From Chenopodium formosanum (Eukaryota; Streptophyta; Magnoliopsida; Caryophyllales; Amaranthaceae): 64,000 bases of DNA. The notes under the pieces were generated by a model. It saw nothing but the letters and a program-made list of their open reading frames with translations, ran no database searches and was not told the DNA's origin. Each line of letters begins with the position of its first letter. Positions within the stretch are counted from its first letter, which is position 1. A program made the position numbers and the translations under genes. The stretch lies in NCBI GenBank assembly GCA_024500155.1, contig CM044877.1, positions 16,683,501-16,747,500 on the forward strand. Reading direction: 5' to 3'. Below are positions 12,249 to 23,900 of the stretch, in pieces.

Positions 12249-13367
12249 TCATCCAGTCTTCTCGCTAGCTAGAGGCAATGGGATCTTATTTGCCTCTATG
12301 AGATCTTGAATGAGGTTTTGAAACTTGTAGCATTCATCAGTAGTATGACCGCGTCCTCGATGGTACTTGCAATAGGAGTTTGGATTCCATCTCGAAGATC
12401 GATTTTCTGGTGTTGGATCCTCGGTAGGGCCAATAGGTTTGATTAATCCTTGATCGTAGAGACGATCGAAAGAAGCATCGTAGGTCATTCCAATGGGTGT
12501 GAACTCTCGCCTGGGTTTCCTTTTAAATCCTTGATTGTCCATGGCTAAGACACCATTATGGTCGAAGGTACTAACATTATTACTAGAGTGGGCGTTTTCG
12601 GAAGAAGAAGGATTGTCGTTCTTCTTTCCTTTCCATCCACCGTGGTTACTATTGTTAGTAGCTTTTTGCTTTGCGAGGTCGTCTTCGATCTCGATACCTA
12701 TGTCATAGACGGCTCTGAAAGTATTCAATTTGTGTTGATATTTTAAGTGCTTTGAATACTTTTCTTGGAGATTCTTAATAAACATCCTCATAGACTCCTT
12801 TTCGGTGGGGACCTCAATCATCTTAGCGGAAGTTTCTCTCCATTTATTAAAGAAAGAAGTAAAGCCTTCATTCTCTTTTTGTCTTAGCATCTCAAGTTGT
12901 CTATGATCGGTTTCAACTTGGATATTGCACTTGTACCTATCAACGAAAGCGTTTACTATCGATTCCCAGGTAGAGGTTTTCTCCTTGTCAAGGGAGAAGT
13001 ACCATTTTTGGCAAACGGTTTCAAGAGATAATGGGAACAGAGAGGGGAAAGCCTTCTTATCGATACCCTTAATGTTCATTATAGTTTCGAAAGCTCTTAG
13101 ATGAAAATAAGGGTTATCAGTTGCCTTGAATTTTGGGATGTCGTTGGCATTGAACTTCTGCGGAAGAAGCTCTTTGTCCACCGAGACCCCTTGTGATGTA
13201 AGCTCTTGAAACTTGTAATCGCTAGACAACTTGCTTAGGCTCTCTTGCATGAGGTCCATCTGTTGTTGCCTCACGGGGTCATCGATCTTGAGTGCGAGAA
13301 GCTTCAGTGTCTCAGTCACAGTAGCCAGTTGGTTCTTAAGATCATTGACTTCTTCTTGAGTTGCCAT
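12249..13367 (-). CDS. Gag-like protein of the non-autonomous element (372 aa)
   Basis: A single uninterrupted reading frame from ATG at 13367. Residues about 1-60 (MATQEEVNDLKNQLATVTET...) have a heptad pattern suggesting an N-terminal coiled coil. Residues about 75-235 hold the retrotransposon gag (capsid-like) domain with recognisable pieces such as WYFSLDKEKTSTWESI, FVDRYKCN and QKENEGFTSFFNKWRE. The C-terminal part contains CKYHRGRGHTTDEC (about residues 335-348), the zinc-knuckle-like form C-x2-H-x4-H-x4-C common in Tat-type Gag. Gag packages element RNA into particles. The frame is intact although the element lacks pol, which fits recent mobilisation in trans. Spacing to the 5' LTR is about 1.7 kb. 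Confidence 0.9.
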   Translation of the reverse strand: MATQEEVNDLKNQLATVTETLKLLALKIDDPVRQQQMDLMQESLSKLSSDYKFQELTSQGVSVDKELLPQKFNANDIPKFKATDNPYFHLRAFETIMNIKGIDKKAFPSLFPLSLETVCQKWYFSLDKEKTSTWESIVNAFVDRYKCNIQVETDHRQLEMLRQKENEGFTSFFNKWRETSAKMIEVPTEKESMRMFIKNLQEKYSKHLKYQHKLNTFRAVYDIGIEIEDDLAKQKATNNSNHGGWKGKKNDNPSSSENAHSSNNVSTFDHNGVLAMDNQGFKRKPRREFTPIGMTYDASFDRLYDQGLIKPIGPTEDPTPENRSSRWNPNSYCKYHRGRGHTTDECYKFQNLIQDLIEANKIPLPLASEKTG

Positions 13368-15026
13368 TATCTTCTTAGCCTTCCTCTTTTGACGAATCGG
13401 ATTATCAAAAAGTGAGACTTGAATAAAGAGGTTGTCCTTGATTAATCGCCCTTCTCTCCTTGACCAAGTACCGTGGAAAAGGAATTTGGGGATACTTATT
13501 GTTAATTATTTGACTCAAACTTTATTCAACATGCAATGGATGGAGGAAGTGAAGAAAGATTGAATAGACTGTGAAGAAGATTTAGATGGAGGGATATGAA
13601 GAATAAGGAGTGGAATGTACCCCCAACTCAAATGACGGAAAGACCGACTCATGCATGAACCTAAGACATGGTCAAGGTGACATATACTCAAAGTGTGTGC
13701 TAAGACTAGTGAGTGTAGGTGACATATTGAGACTCGTGTCATGACCACGTGGCTAGACTATGTGACTAAGACTCGATTAATGACTCGACAAGGTGTTATT
13801 GACAGCGAAAATTAACTGAATTAATTAGCCAACTGGTTAATTAGACACTAGGTGATGACTCGACCAATAATCCGAACTATCGGCCAAGCAACAGAACTGG
13901 CGTCGCACTGTGGAGCTTGGCGCCAGGCGACAGAACTGTCGTCAGGCGCTACACTCCATAATGTGGCGCTACAGCTCAGACCTTGGCGCCAATATTGGAG
14001 CTTCGGTCTGGGACTGTTTTCGGTGTTATTAATCAACTGGGGTATGCCTAAAGTCGTACTAGGTCAATTCCGATTAAAATATTAGACTTTATTGACTCAA
14101 ATTAATTAATACATTAATTAGGCAAAGTTCTTTAAGTCATTAATTTATTTAGTCTCAACACAAGTCAACAAACGGTTAAGAGAAACATAGAATATATATG
14201 CACAACAAATAATGCACAATTAGTCAAGTAGGCACAATATGATGCAATGAGTTTGCAACCTAACCATGGCTCTAGTTCTCTAAAGTTCGGGATATGGTTT
14301 AGTCAATAGAGGGTCCATGGTTAATTGTCCGGATGCACCGCGCGGAAGCCTAACCGTGAAGGGTTGTCGCGAGTGGATGGGACACCGCGAGTTTTAGAAA
14401 AAACTCGCTTCCATGGTTTGGTGAATTCAACATCTCGGATGTACCCTTTGTTGCACAGAGCGTTCAATCAGGTAGATGGAGCATGAATTCCCAGAGGGTT
14501 ATGTCCATATGTAGAACACATATGGGTTTTAGAAAAGTGAGAAATATTCAATCAGGAAGTAGGATCGAGCAAACAATACGAAAAACCAGTCGAAATTAGA
14601 ACGCATATTTCTGGCTCGGTATTGGGGGAAATTAGCGCCAGCGATCAGAGACTGGCGCCAGATTTTAACTGTAGCGCCTGGCGCCAATACTGGCGTCTGG
14701 CGCTACGGTTAAAATATTGGCGCCAATGCTCTGGCCCCTGACGCTACTTCCCACATGCCTCAACAGCTTTCCGTGCTCGATAAAATTTTCCAGTTTCGCG
14801 CGGTGTTATTTCAGTCCTAGTTGTGAAAGATATTTCTCAAATTTCCTACGTGTAAAATCCTATGTTTTTAACTCATTACGGATGGTCTTTCCAATGAGAT
14901 CTTTTTTATGCATATGACAATAATGTTAATCAAAATTACGCACATGAAATACTTAGAACTTTTCGAGTCTCGTCCACTCATTCTAAATCATTGCCGAAAC
15001 AAATTCAGGAATTAAAATAGAAATCC
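13368..15026 (-). other. Long leader of the gag-only element with GGCGCC palindrome clusters
   Basis: Non-coding in all frames. Two clusters of the palindrome GGCGCC or near variants lie at about 13890-14000 and 14630-14750, in 'CTGGCGCCA' context, similar to the clusters inside the LTRs (about 5405-5515 and 16360-16460). Irregular 'TGACTCGA' words occur near 13740-13870. Confidence 0.6.
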
Positions 15027-15044
15027 TCCCCAGTGGAGTCACCA
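15027..15044 (-). promoter_or_regulatory. Primer-binding site of the gag-only element
   Basis: Minus strand reads TGGTGACTCCACTGGGGA, separated by GTTTT from the LTR end. TGG followed by an 18-base tRNA 3'-end complement is the expected form, and this sequence with a GTTTT spacer is common in plant Tat-type elements. The tRNA species was not determined. Confidence 0.8.
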
Positions 15045-15049
15045 AAAAC

Positions 15050-17022
15050 TGTAGGGAATAATTTCAAGCCTTTAAATCCCACTAGCTTGAACCCCACTGT
15101 GATCATACACTAAAGTACGGTGGCGTCCAAAAGGGAAGAAGATAGAGCAAAAGAGTCGCCAACAAGTTTTTAGGAACTTGTAAACCGTTCACGAGGTGAA
15201 AGTTACACCCCTTAACGATCCAAGAGATCATCAACTCCATAAGGTCATGAACCAAATAAGGGTTCGGGGATGATGGTACAAATCCAACCTAAAAGAGATT
15301 GAACCTGCCCTAATAATAGGCCTCTACTTTATTCTGATCGTATTCATGTGCGCTTTCTAATTAACATACAATCAATAGGATTAACCCTAAACCTGTTTAA
15401 TCTATGTTGGTTGAATATTAATGCACAAATAAATCTATTATTGGCGATCACTTGAATTCTAATCACATTAACCCTAACAAGATTATTAATTATCTTATTA
15501 AGCGTGATTACAAGTACCAATTTCCTTTAACATGCATAAAAGGTGTAAAATAACAATAAAATATCAAGCAACATAATAAATTAATTATGATCATGAATAA
15601 TAATTATAAATAAAATAATCATCATCAAAATAATAATAATAATAATAATAATATTCATAACCATCATAAATTATAACAATTATAATCATAATCATGTTCA
15701 TGTTAATATTAAAGCATAATAATAATAGCAAGATCCTAGGCATGATACTAACAAGATTAATAACAAACCCTAGCATGTCACTAAGCAATAAAAATCAAAT
15801 CTTTAGCCCTAACATGATACTAACATGAATAAATATTAGGAAGAACATAGGAAGCATCACAACAATCATATTTAATATTAAAATTACCCTAGACATGATA
15901 CTAGGAATATCATAATAACAATATAAACATGATGTCTACATCATAATATCAATTAAAACCATTAAAGCACTTACTTTGATGCCTCGTACCTCTTTCTAAT
16001 AACAAAATACACACGTTAGTAACTTCAAGGAAAATAATAATCAACAATTAAATTAAATAATTGAAATAGAGATTTGGGACCAAACCCTCAGAAATTAAAC
16101 CTTTCACGTCTAGGGCGAATGCAACTTCGAATATGGCTAGGTGTTTCTAGATCTTGTGAATGCGGAATTTTGTATTTGAAAAGCAAGGTAAGAATTAAGA
16201 GAGAATTAGAAAACTGATTGTAGGTGAATGATCGTGAGAATTGGTGAATGATAGATGTAGATGATGAATGAAAACGGAGTTTTTAATACGATATTTATAG
16301 AGAAAATCAGCCAAAAAGATAAAATAAACAAAACAGAGTCTGACGCACAGAAAACAGAGATGGCGCCAACCCTGGCTAGCTAGCGCCAGGCACCAACACT
16401 TGCGCCAGGCGCCAGGCCTGGTTTCAGGCGCCAAGGCCTGGGGTTAGGCGCCAAGCCTGATTTTAACGCGTTTTTGAAAATCAGATAAGTTTACCGTACT
16501 GGAGGATAAAATCATATAATTTCCTCGAAAATACTATTTGATTTTGATTAAAACTCTGAAAAGTCAAAAGTCAATTTATCAATGCTAATTGAATTAGGAA
16601 TGAAAAGAACCTTCTAGAAGATTCTAGAAGACTAAAACCATTTCTAATTGCATTAGGAATGATAAATCATATTAGGCCCTCCCCTAGATCATTGGGCCAT
16701 ATATAAAGCTCAAATCGGGCCCAGTTTGGTAAATTGGCCATAACTTCCTCAATATTCATCGGAATTGGGCTTATAATATATCGTTGAAAAGGTCTTTGCA
16801 AGCCTCATCCAACTACACTACTATTGGACCCATATCATGGACCAGCCAAACTGGATTGGCTGTTTTCTTAAAATAAGTTTTCAAAAACAGAGAGAAGAGA
16901 AAAGAATTAAAACTATTCGCAACACTAGACTTTCCACACTTTCGCTTCATTCGACTACGATTCGACGTGAAAGGTACTCATCACTGGGTTTGGTTTTGGG
17001 GAGACACAAATGGGTGTCTACA
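15050..17022 (-). repeat. 5' LTR of the gag-only element (1973 bp)
   Basis: Reading on the minus strand it starts TGTAGACACCC at 17022 and ends CCCTACA at 15050. It is near-identical to 4096-6074. A TATAAATA at 16292-16299 (minus strand) is a likely promoter, placing the transcription start near 16265. Confidence 0.93.
16292..16299 (-). promoter_or_regulatory. TATA box in the 5' LTR
   Basis: TATAAATA on the minus strand inside the 5' LTR, about 725 bases from its U3 end, with the same motif at 5338-5345 in the 3' LTR. It points toward gag. Confidence 0.55.
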
Positions 17023-17027
17023 AGTGA
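17023..17027. repeat. Target site duplication, right copy (AGTGA)
   Basis: Matches 4091-4095 exactly and fixes the right boundary of the gag-only element. Confidence 0.9.
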
Positions 17028-17615
17028 TAAACAGAATTGGCCGAGTGAAAATCCTAACAAAAGGCATTCGTCCATTAGTCATGTGGCGGCCGATAAAAAA
17101 GTTAGGAGAGGGCATCATTAGCCAAATCACTCGGCCACATTTAAATAAAATGCTAACTATTGAAAATAGCAAGGGCATACCTTGATTAGCCACTCGGCTA
17201 ACAGGCCTAAAGGCCAATCAAATTGTTCGACCCTATTAGGACGAATGGTAGACTAAGAGGGAAATAAAAATTGCCTAAGGCGTAAATAGCCTAGTTAAGG
17301 GAAAGTATTACCTAGGCAACCGAGCCTAGTAAATGGGAATTCACAAGTTGAGATCATACTTGGAGTTTCTTAAGCTTGTTCGAGTGATAGTTTCAACGGA
17401 CGACTCAACCAAAAGCCAACAAAGGTCGTATACTTTAAAATTGATTCAGCGTTCACCTAGTCCAAGGGCAATCATAATATATGATTTGATTAAATTACTA
17501 TAGTCATACCCTTCAAGGTATAAATCTACTAAGTTAATCAAACCACCTGGAATTTGGACTAGGCAAACGCCGAATAAAGGGGCATACCCCTAGGTTTCGT
17601 ACGAATGAGCAATAA

Positions 17616-17693
<78 letters not shown>

Positions 17694-17915
17694 GAAAACA
17701 TAATGTAAATGCATAAAAATTGCCAAGTACGAAAATGCAAAAAACCGCACAGAAGGCGACAAGCTAAATAAAAAATTAAAAACCGCTCAGAAGGCGGTGA
17801 AATCCTTACAAAGACCGCTCAAAAAAGACGTCCAATAAAAATTTTTCACAATAAAGGCAGATATAAAATAAAAATTGAAGACAAAAAGCTTAAAATAAGT
17901 TGCAGAAGAGGCTCC
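17028..17915 (+). other. Tat element spacer between pol and the antisense gene, with a (TA)n tract
   Basis: Continues the 'CGGCC'-rich spacer interrupted at 4090. A (TA) microsatellite of about 70 bases covers 17619-17689. Three 'ACCGCTCA(G/A)AA' phrases occur at about 17744-17825. No reading frame other than microsatellite-derived Tyr-Ile runs. Confidence 0.6.
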
Positions 17916-20900
17916 TCACTCTACCGCATTGTCACCCCCATTATCAGCATTGTCGGCATTGGTCGCATTATAGGCATTGGCCGCGTTATCATCAGAGGGG
18001 ACCTCATCCTCGGCCACCTCTTCATTGTCGCCCTCAGCTTCATTTTCGCTTTAGTTAGGAGTCTCGACAAAGGGAGAGCATGGTTGACCGACAGCCTCGC
18101 ACTCTTCCTTCATGGTGAGGAAGTCCAGCCTTCTGGTGAACCGCTCATAATAATAAGCAAGCTCGTCTGTTTCCACCATCATGGCAAAGGCGTCCTCAAA
18201 ACGGTTTTTGAGGCGAGTAAGTGTTGTCTGTTCGATGCGAACGACGTCAGCTGGAGGAATAGGCCTTGGAGCACTTAGTTGATTTTTCAGCTCTTCTACC
18301 TTTTTCCTTAGACGCTCGGCCTCCTGGTTGCTCTCGTCCGCAACCTGAAAATTTGTGTTTAAGGCTTCCCGGCTGGTCTCCATATCAGCCCTTAGCTGGT
18401 CCGAGGCATCGACCACCTCCTGCCTACTGACCGCAATTGAGAAAGTCTCGTCCCTCTCTTTGGTAAGGGCCTCGTTCGCCAACCTCTCCAGCTTAAGAGC
18501 ATCGCCCATCCTGACGATGTCCTCAGTCAGATGAGTAACTTTCTCGGACAGAGCATTCATCGCCATCTGATGGCGAGCCGTCTCTACGACCAGCAGGCCG
18601 ATGTTCTCGTCCTGCAGCTTGTGAAGATCCATCCATGCTACCTCGAGCTCGCGCCTATGCCTCGGACGCCAATCTTGGAAGGCAAAGAGCCTAAGGAGAA
18701 GCTACGTACGAATATAAAAGAATTAGTAAAAGAAAGTGAAATAGCAAAATTTGGCTAAGTAGATTGGTTGAAGAGTTAGAAGACAACCTCAACGCAGCTG
18801 TTGATCATTGGACCGAGGTGCCCATCATGGATAACCCAGTATTTGTCCTGAGTTTCGGCCAGGACGTATTTTTTAATAGCGTCCCGGACAGTTTTGCGTT
18901 CGGCCCCAGTTAAGGAAGAACCAGGGGCACGAACGTCCAAATCCTCAGATGTTTCTACAAAATAAAAACAAGTTAAAATTCTGAAGAAAAGAAAAGAAAA
19001 ATATCAGAAGGAAAAAGGACGAAGTGGTACAAGTACTTTCTGAGAGATTTTCAAAGCACGGACGCCCCTCAGGAGAGGGCGCCAGCTGGGTCTGCTCGGC
19101 CGCCTTGGGCGGGGAGGGTAGCTCTCCTTCAGTTTGGGAACCAGAAGGCTTAGTTCCCCAAAACTCAACATGCGGAGTTAAGTCGTGGTCGGTCGTGTTG
19201 TCCAAGGTCGGCTCATCCCCTTCGTCCTTGTGGATGGGTTCATTTCGGTCCACCTCGGACGAAGGTGGCTCCGAGGGCCTTGAGTCCCTACTAGGTTCCA
19301 GCTGGGGTTGTTCATCTTTAGGTTGCGCCAATGCAACCTGTAACACCCCGTATTTTCGAACCATTACTTTGTGTGTGTTTCTACCTATAAAGCCTAATTT
19401 TTAATTTAAATCTCAATTTCTAAATTAAAATGCTAATTTAATTATTAAGACCGTTCTTTGTTTTAAAGGTCATCCCAACCTTTTTAGACTCTAATTATAG
19501 TATTTTAACATAACGTTTGAAAGTTATTATTTAAAAAGGTTCTATATTTGAGTTTTTATCATTTCAAATGTATTTGACTTGTCTAAATTGATATTAACCT
19601 TACAGGGTGATTCCTTAAGCTTAAGCATCAATTTAGTAAGTGCTACTAATTTATATGTAATTTTAATATCTAATCTATTGCGATTGATACAGGTCATCAT
19701 GGGTGATTCCTTGACTAAAGTACCAATCTAATAGGTATAAAATGATTTTTGGAGTTTTAAAAAACGTTTTACATGCAATCATATCAATATCGATAAATAA
19801 AGTTGTATTGGGTGATTCCGTCAACTCGTTCATCAAATTGATACTGTATTGTTTATAAAGTATTCTTTAATTCTTTTATTTATAAAACTCATTATAATGT
19901 CCGTTTATTAATTAGGTCATTATAAATGAATAATATTACTGATTTCACATTTCGTCTTTTATGTCGCTTTTCGGTACTTATGAACTTTATATACATTTTC
20001 AATATTGTGATTTAAATAATTACTTTCATTATTATTATTGAGATATCAGTAATAAAATCTATATTATCGTTTTTGAACGCGTTTTAAAATGTCTTCCGTT
20101 ACTTTCCTTTCCTGGTCTAATTTTGGGTCAACTAGCATTTATATATTGGTCGGGTTTTTGCTCAAAACTTCCATGAATAAATATATTAGGATAGGCTTGT
20201 TTATTAGCTTTCCTAATTCCATTCTTAAGCCTACATTAATCCTTCAATCAAGCCCATAAGTGTAGCTTAAGTTAGTGTTATTTGAAGCTCATTTGAAGCC
20301 CAATTTCTCTCCCTTTTCACGGCAGCCACAAGGCTTGATTACTGCTCAAATTCAATTCAAAGTAAACCCCATATTTACCCTCATTAAGCCTAATTAAACC
20401 CAGCAATTTACTGCCCAAAACCCTTTCACTTCCTCTTCTCATTTCACGTACAAAAAAGTCAGTTTTCTCCACCCAAAAGATGCAGCAAATCACTCCTCTT
20501 CTCCCCATCTTTTTCGTGGAATTCAAGGTGGGAATCAAGGGGAAATCAAAGCTTAACTTGCTGCCATAATCGTTGCCAAAATTGTGCTCTATCTCTCCTC
20601 TAGAACAAGCAAAAACGAGGCAAGGGAACAAGACTGTTTGCGTGGGTGTTGTGCGTGTGATTGCTGCTGGTTGTGTGCGGTGTTGCTGTCCTTTTCTTTG
20701 GGTTTTGGTGGCCTATATATCAAGGTAACTAGCCTTTCTTCCCTTAGGTTAGAAATGCTAGGTTTTAGGGTTGGATTAATAGGTTAGAAATCATGATTAG
20801 GGTTGGTTTATTTTCTGATTTTCGTACATGGTTCTATGACAGAATTTCGTTTGAATTTAATTGAGTTTGATGGGTTTAAATCATGTTTTTCATGCTTGGA

Positions 20901-23900
20901 TTTATTTGGTATAAAAGCCTAGTTTTTGTATGATATTATCATGATGTTTTATTAGGTCTTTATATGATTTTTTTGGGCTTTAAAATCTGATTATGAGTGC
21001 TGCCATGTTTGAGTGTTTACAGCATGTTTATGGAAGGTTTTACCATGATTTCTGCCCTACTACTGTTAGTATCATGTAAGGAACATCCCTAATTTATAGA
21101 GTCATTTTTAGGGGCAAGTTTTGGTATGATTTCGTGCCCTAGATTGAGGTTGAGGTGTGCTGTATGTTCAGGGTTGGGAGCTGTACGAAAATGGAAAATT
21201 AGGGAGTGAATTGCTTAATTTTTTATGTTCAAACTTGTGCCTATTATGTCCTAGTATGTTTTATGGTATTGTATATTGTTGGGCTAAGTTAAATTATGAG
21301 CTTTGGTTTGTTTTAAAGTGATATAATTACACATACGCAATGCTGCCACATCAGTTCATGTATGACGTAAATAGAGGTGGTTATGTATATGTTTTGCTCA
21401 ATTTTCATGCTTAACCTGAAGCTCATTCGGCTCTATTATGTTTTTAGAGTTTGTACTATAATGGGTTAAGCTTAGTTTCATGTTTAAGGTGGGTTTTTGG
21501 GTGATTTGGTATAATTGGTACTGCTGTACATTAGTGTAGGGGCTGCTGTAAATATGACTTTAATTTGGCATGTTCTCTTTTGAATTTTAAGTCCAGAATG
21601 GTTTTATATGATGCCTAATGAGTGTATGTATATGCCTAAATTTTTATTTTGCACTTTAAGCATGTTTGGTTGGGTTTTTATGATGATTTTCGGAGTTACT
21701 TGTTGCTATCCTGTTTCTGTTGTTTTATGAAATTCTAGTTTGGATTTGTTGTTTAATAAAATGAATTTATGGGATTTTTATTATAACTATTATATGTTAG
21801 TTGAATTTATATGTTAATAAGTGATGTGTGAATTTTTGGGTATTATAAACCCCTAAAGTGAAATATTTCTATGTGTGTTTGAATATGTGTGGGTTGTAAT
21901 TGTATTGTCGACGTCGTAATGCTTTAGAGAAGGATAACACTGTCTTTAGCATCACTTCGCCAAGAGTTGTGAATGCACTTAATTGTTGAATTTCAATAAT
22001 TAATTATATTCCCAAACTCAGACGATACCTTTTGTGTTTTATTAAGTTGAAGTGTGTTTTGAAAGGGAGTTTCAATTGAGTTTAAGAAATATGATTTTCT
22101 TATGCAGTTTGAATTGAGTGTAAGACCATTTTTGGCTTCTCTGCAGATTTCTAAATGAAATATATTATATTATATTATTTATTTTAATTGATTTTGAATT
22201 GTGTGTGGGGCCATAGTCAGGTGTGAGGCCGAGTTGCTTCCCGATGGTTAATGAACATGTTAACTACCTGGATTACGAGCCTTAGGTAGCTCAACCTGGG
22301 TTAATTGTTGTCGTCCGGGGGTGTGTAAGAACTTATAGGCATCTACCCATAACCGGGAGTTGGCCAATCTTAGACACGGTCTCTGCGAGATGACCGGGGG
22401 TTCGTACGTCCTGACAAACCCTAGAAAGTGGATTGCGAGGCCACTAGCGTTCCCTCCATGCCAGTTCTACTGTTTTGAAGGTTTTGGTTTTGAAATGTTT
22501 AAACTAATAAATTATTACTTATTTGAAGTCTATATATTATTATGATTGAAATTGAGTGATTTAATATTGATATTTCTGTTTTAAGTTTATTTTGAAATAT
22601 TTCATTGTTTGTATGGTTTGATGGTTTTAAGTGATTTCATTCGAGTTTTCAAGTTGATTGTGGTTATGGTTTCTTTCTGTTAATTTAAGTCTAAGATCAT
22701 CTAATTCTGATTTGAGGGAGAACTGCTAGTTGCTCCCCACTGATTGTGGAACGTTGTTATAATTTGCAGGTTCCATTTGTTTATTTGATATCTGTGACGC
22801 TGGGTTGGGGATTGAGAGTTTAGAACCTAACTTTTAGGCTTGTATGCCTTTGTTTTTAGTTGACTGTTTAATTATTTTGAATTTAGTCTAGTTTGGCCGA
22901 TAAGGGTTGTTCTGCCCTTGGCTTTTGAATGTAATTGATTTGTCCATGTTAAAGTTCGTTTGTTCGCTATTTTCTTTTGTTCACATAGTTTGCGCTTAGC
23001 TTAAACAACTTAATTTGGATGTGTGAATAAGTTAAATTTGACTTTTAGACTTAGGTTAAGCTTGACTTTTCTAATCGAAGTTAAGTAGCCTCCCGTTCAA
23101 GAGTAATTCCGCTAACGCTTCCAGTTCCAAAAAGGACGGGGTGTTACACAACCCGCGACCTAGCCCTGGCCGCCAGCGTTCTGGACGCCGAAACTTTGCG
23201 AGCCTTGGACTACTCGTCATCCTTTGAAGCAGGTGCCGACCGCTTCCTAGCAGGCTTAGGGGTAGCTGACTACAAAAGCAAGAAAAAGGGTTCAGTTAGA
23301 GATCACCATTCGAGTTGCATTAAAGTAAAGAACATTAAGTTCAAGTCTAGTCGGCCAAAGGTACTCCACCCCTGTCCGAGTAGGGTTGTAGGTAAGAACC
23401 TACATTCCTATTTCACTCGGCTAGGAGCAATGTCCGAATCAACCAGCAATGTAATGCTTCTCCAAGTAAGCAGGTCGGACGTAAAAAAAAATATAAAAAA
23501 AATATTATTTTCAAGGCAAAGAGATCAGTTGTACCCCCTTAGCCTTCTCATATTGAGCTCGCATGAGCTTGTAACGTTCCATGTTGAACTCGTTCATGTC
23601 CATGTCTCCCCTCTGTGCTGGGTCGAGCTTGGCCGCGACTTCCTCTGAAAATAACAAAGCAGTGGGAGTTAGAAAATTTTCAAAGAAAGAAAATGACAAT
23701 TCGTACAGCGAAGGTCAACCTTAGAGATAATTCTTGAGCAGGCCGAAGGAGGAAATGAAGATAGGATCCCTTAGCCAGATCACTAAGGGAATCCACCTCG
23801 GAATGACGGATACCTGGCGCCCCCTCTAAATTCTCACCTTACCCTGAAATAGTCAAGCTGATCGGCGTGGTCTGGGTGAATTGGGGGGCGAGTCGGCCGG

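Larger units (their letters stand above)
4096..17022 (-). mobile_element. Complete non-autonomous gag-only LTR retrotransposon (TR-GAG type, Tat-related), 12.9 kb
   Basis: The element reads on the minus strand. The 5' LTR is 15050-17022 and the 3' LTR 4096-6074, flanked by AGTGA duplications. A primer-binding site follows the 5' LTR (15027-15044, minus) and a polypurine tract precedes the 3' LTR (6075-6088, minus). The only substantial coding region is a gag-like protein (12249-13367). No RT, RNase H or integrase was recognised in the internal 9 kb. This is the layout described for TR-GAG elements, which are thought to be mobilised by enzymes of autonomous relatives. The internal part also holds a solo LTR (8252-11117) and a repeat array next to the polypurine tract. 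The LTRs differ at only a modest number of sites, so insertion is fairly recent. Confidence 0.9.

Noticed and set aside
17534..17762. Tyr-Ile repeat frames, also at 56653-56872
   Set aside because: Translations of (TA)n microsatellites.
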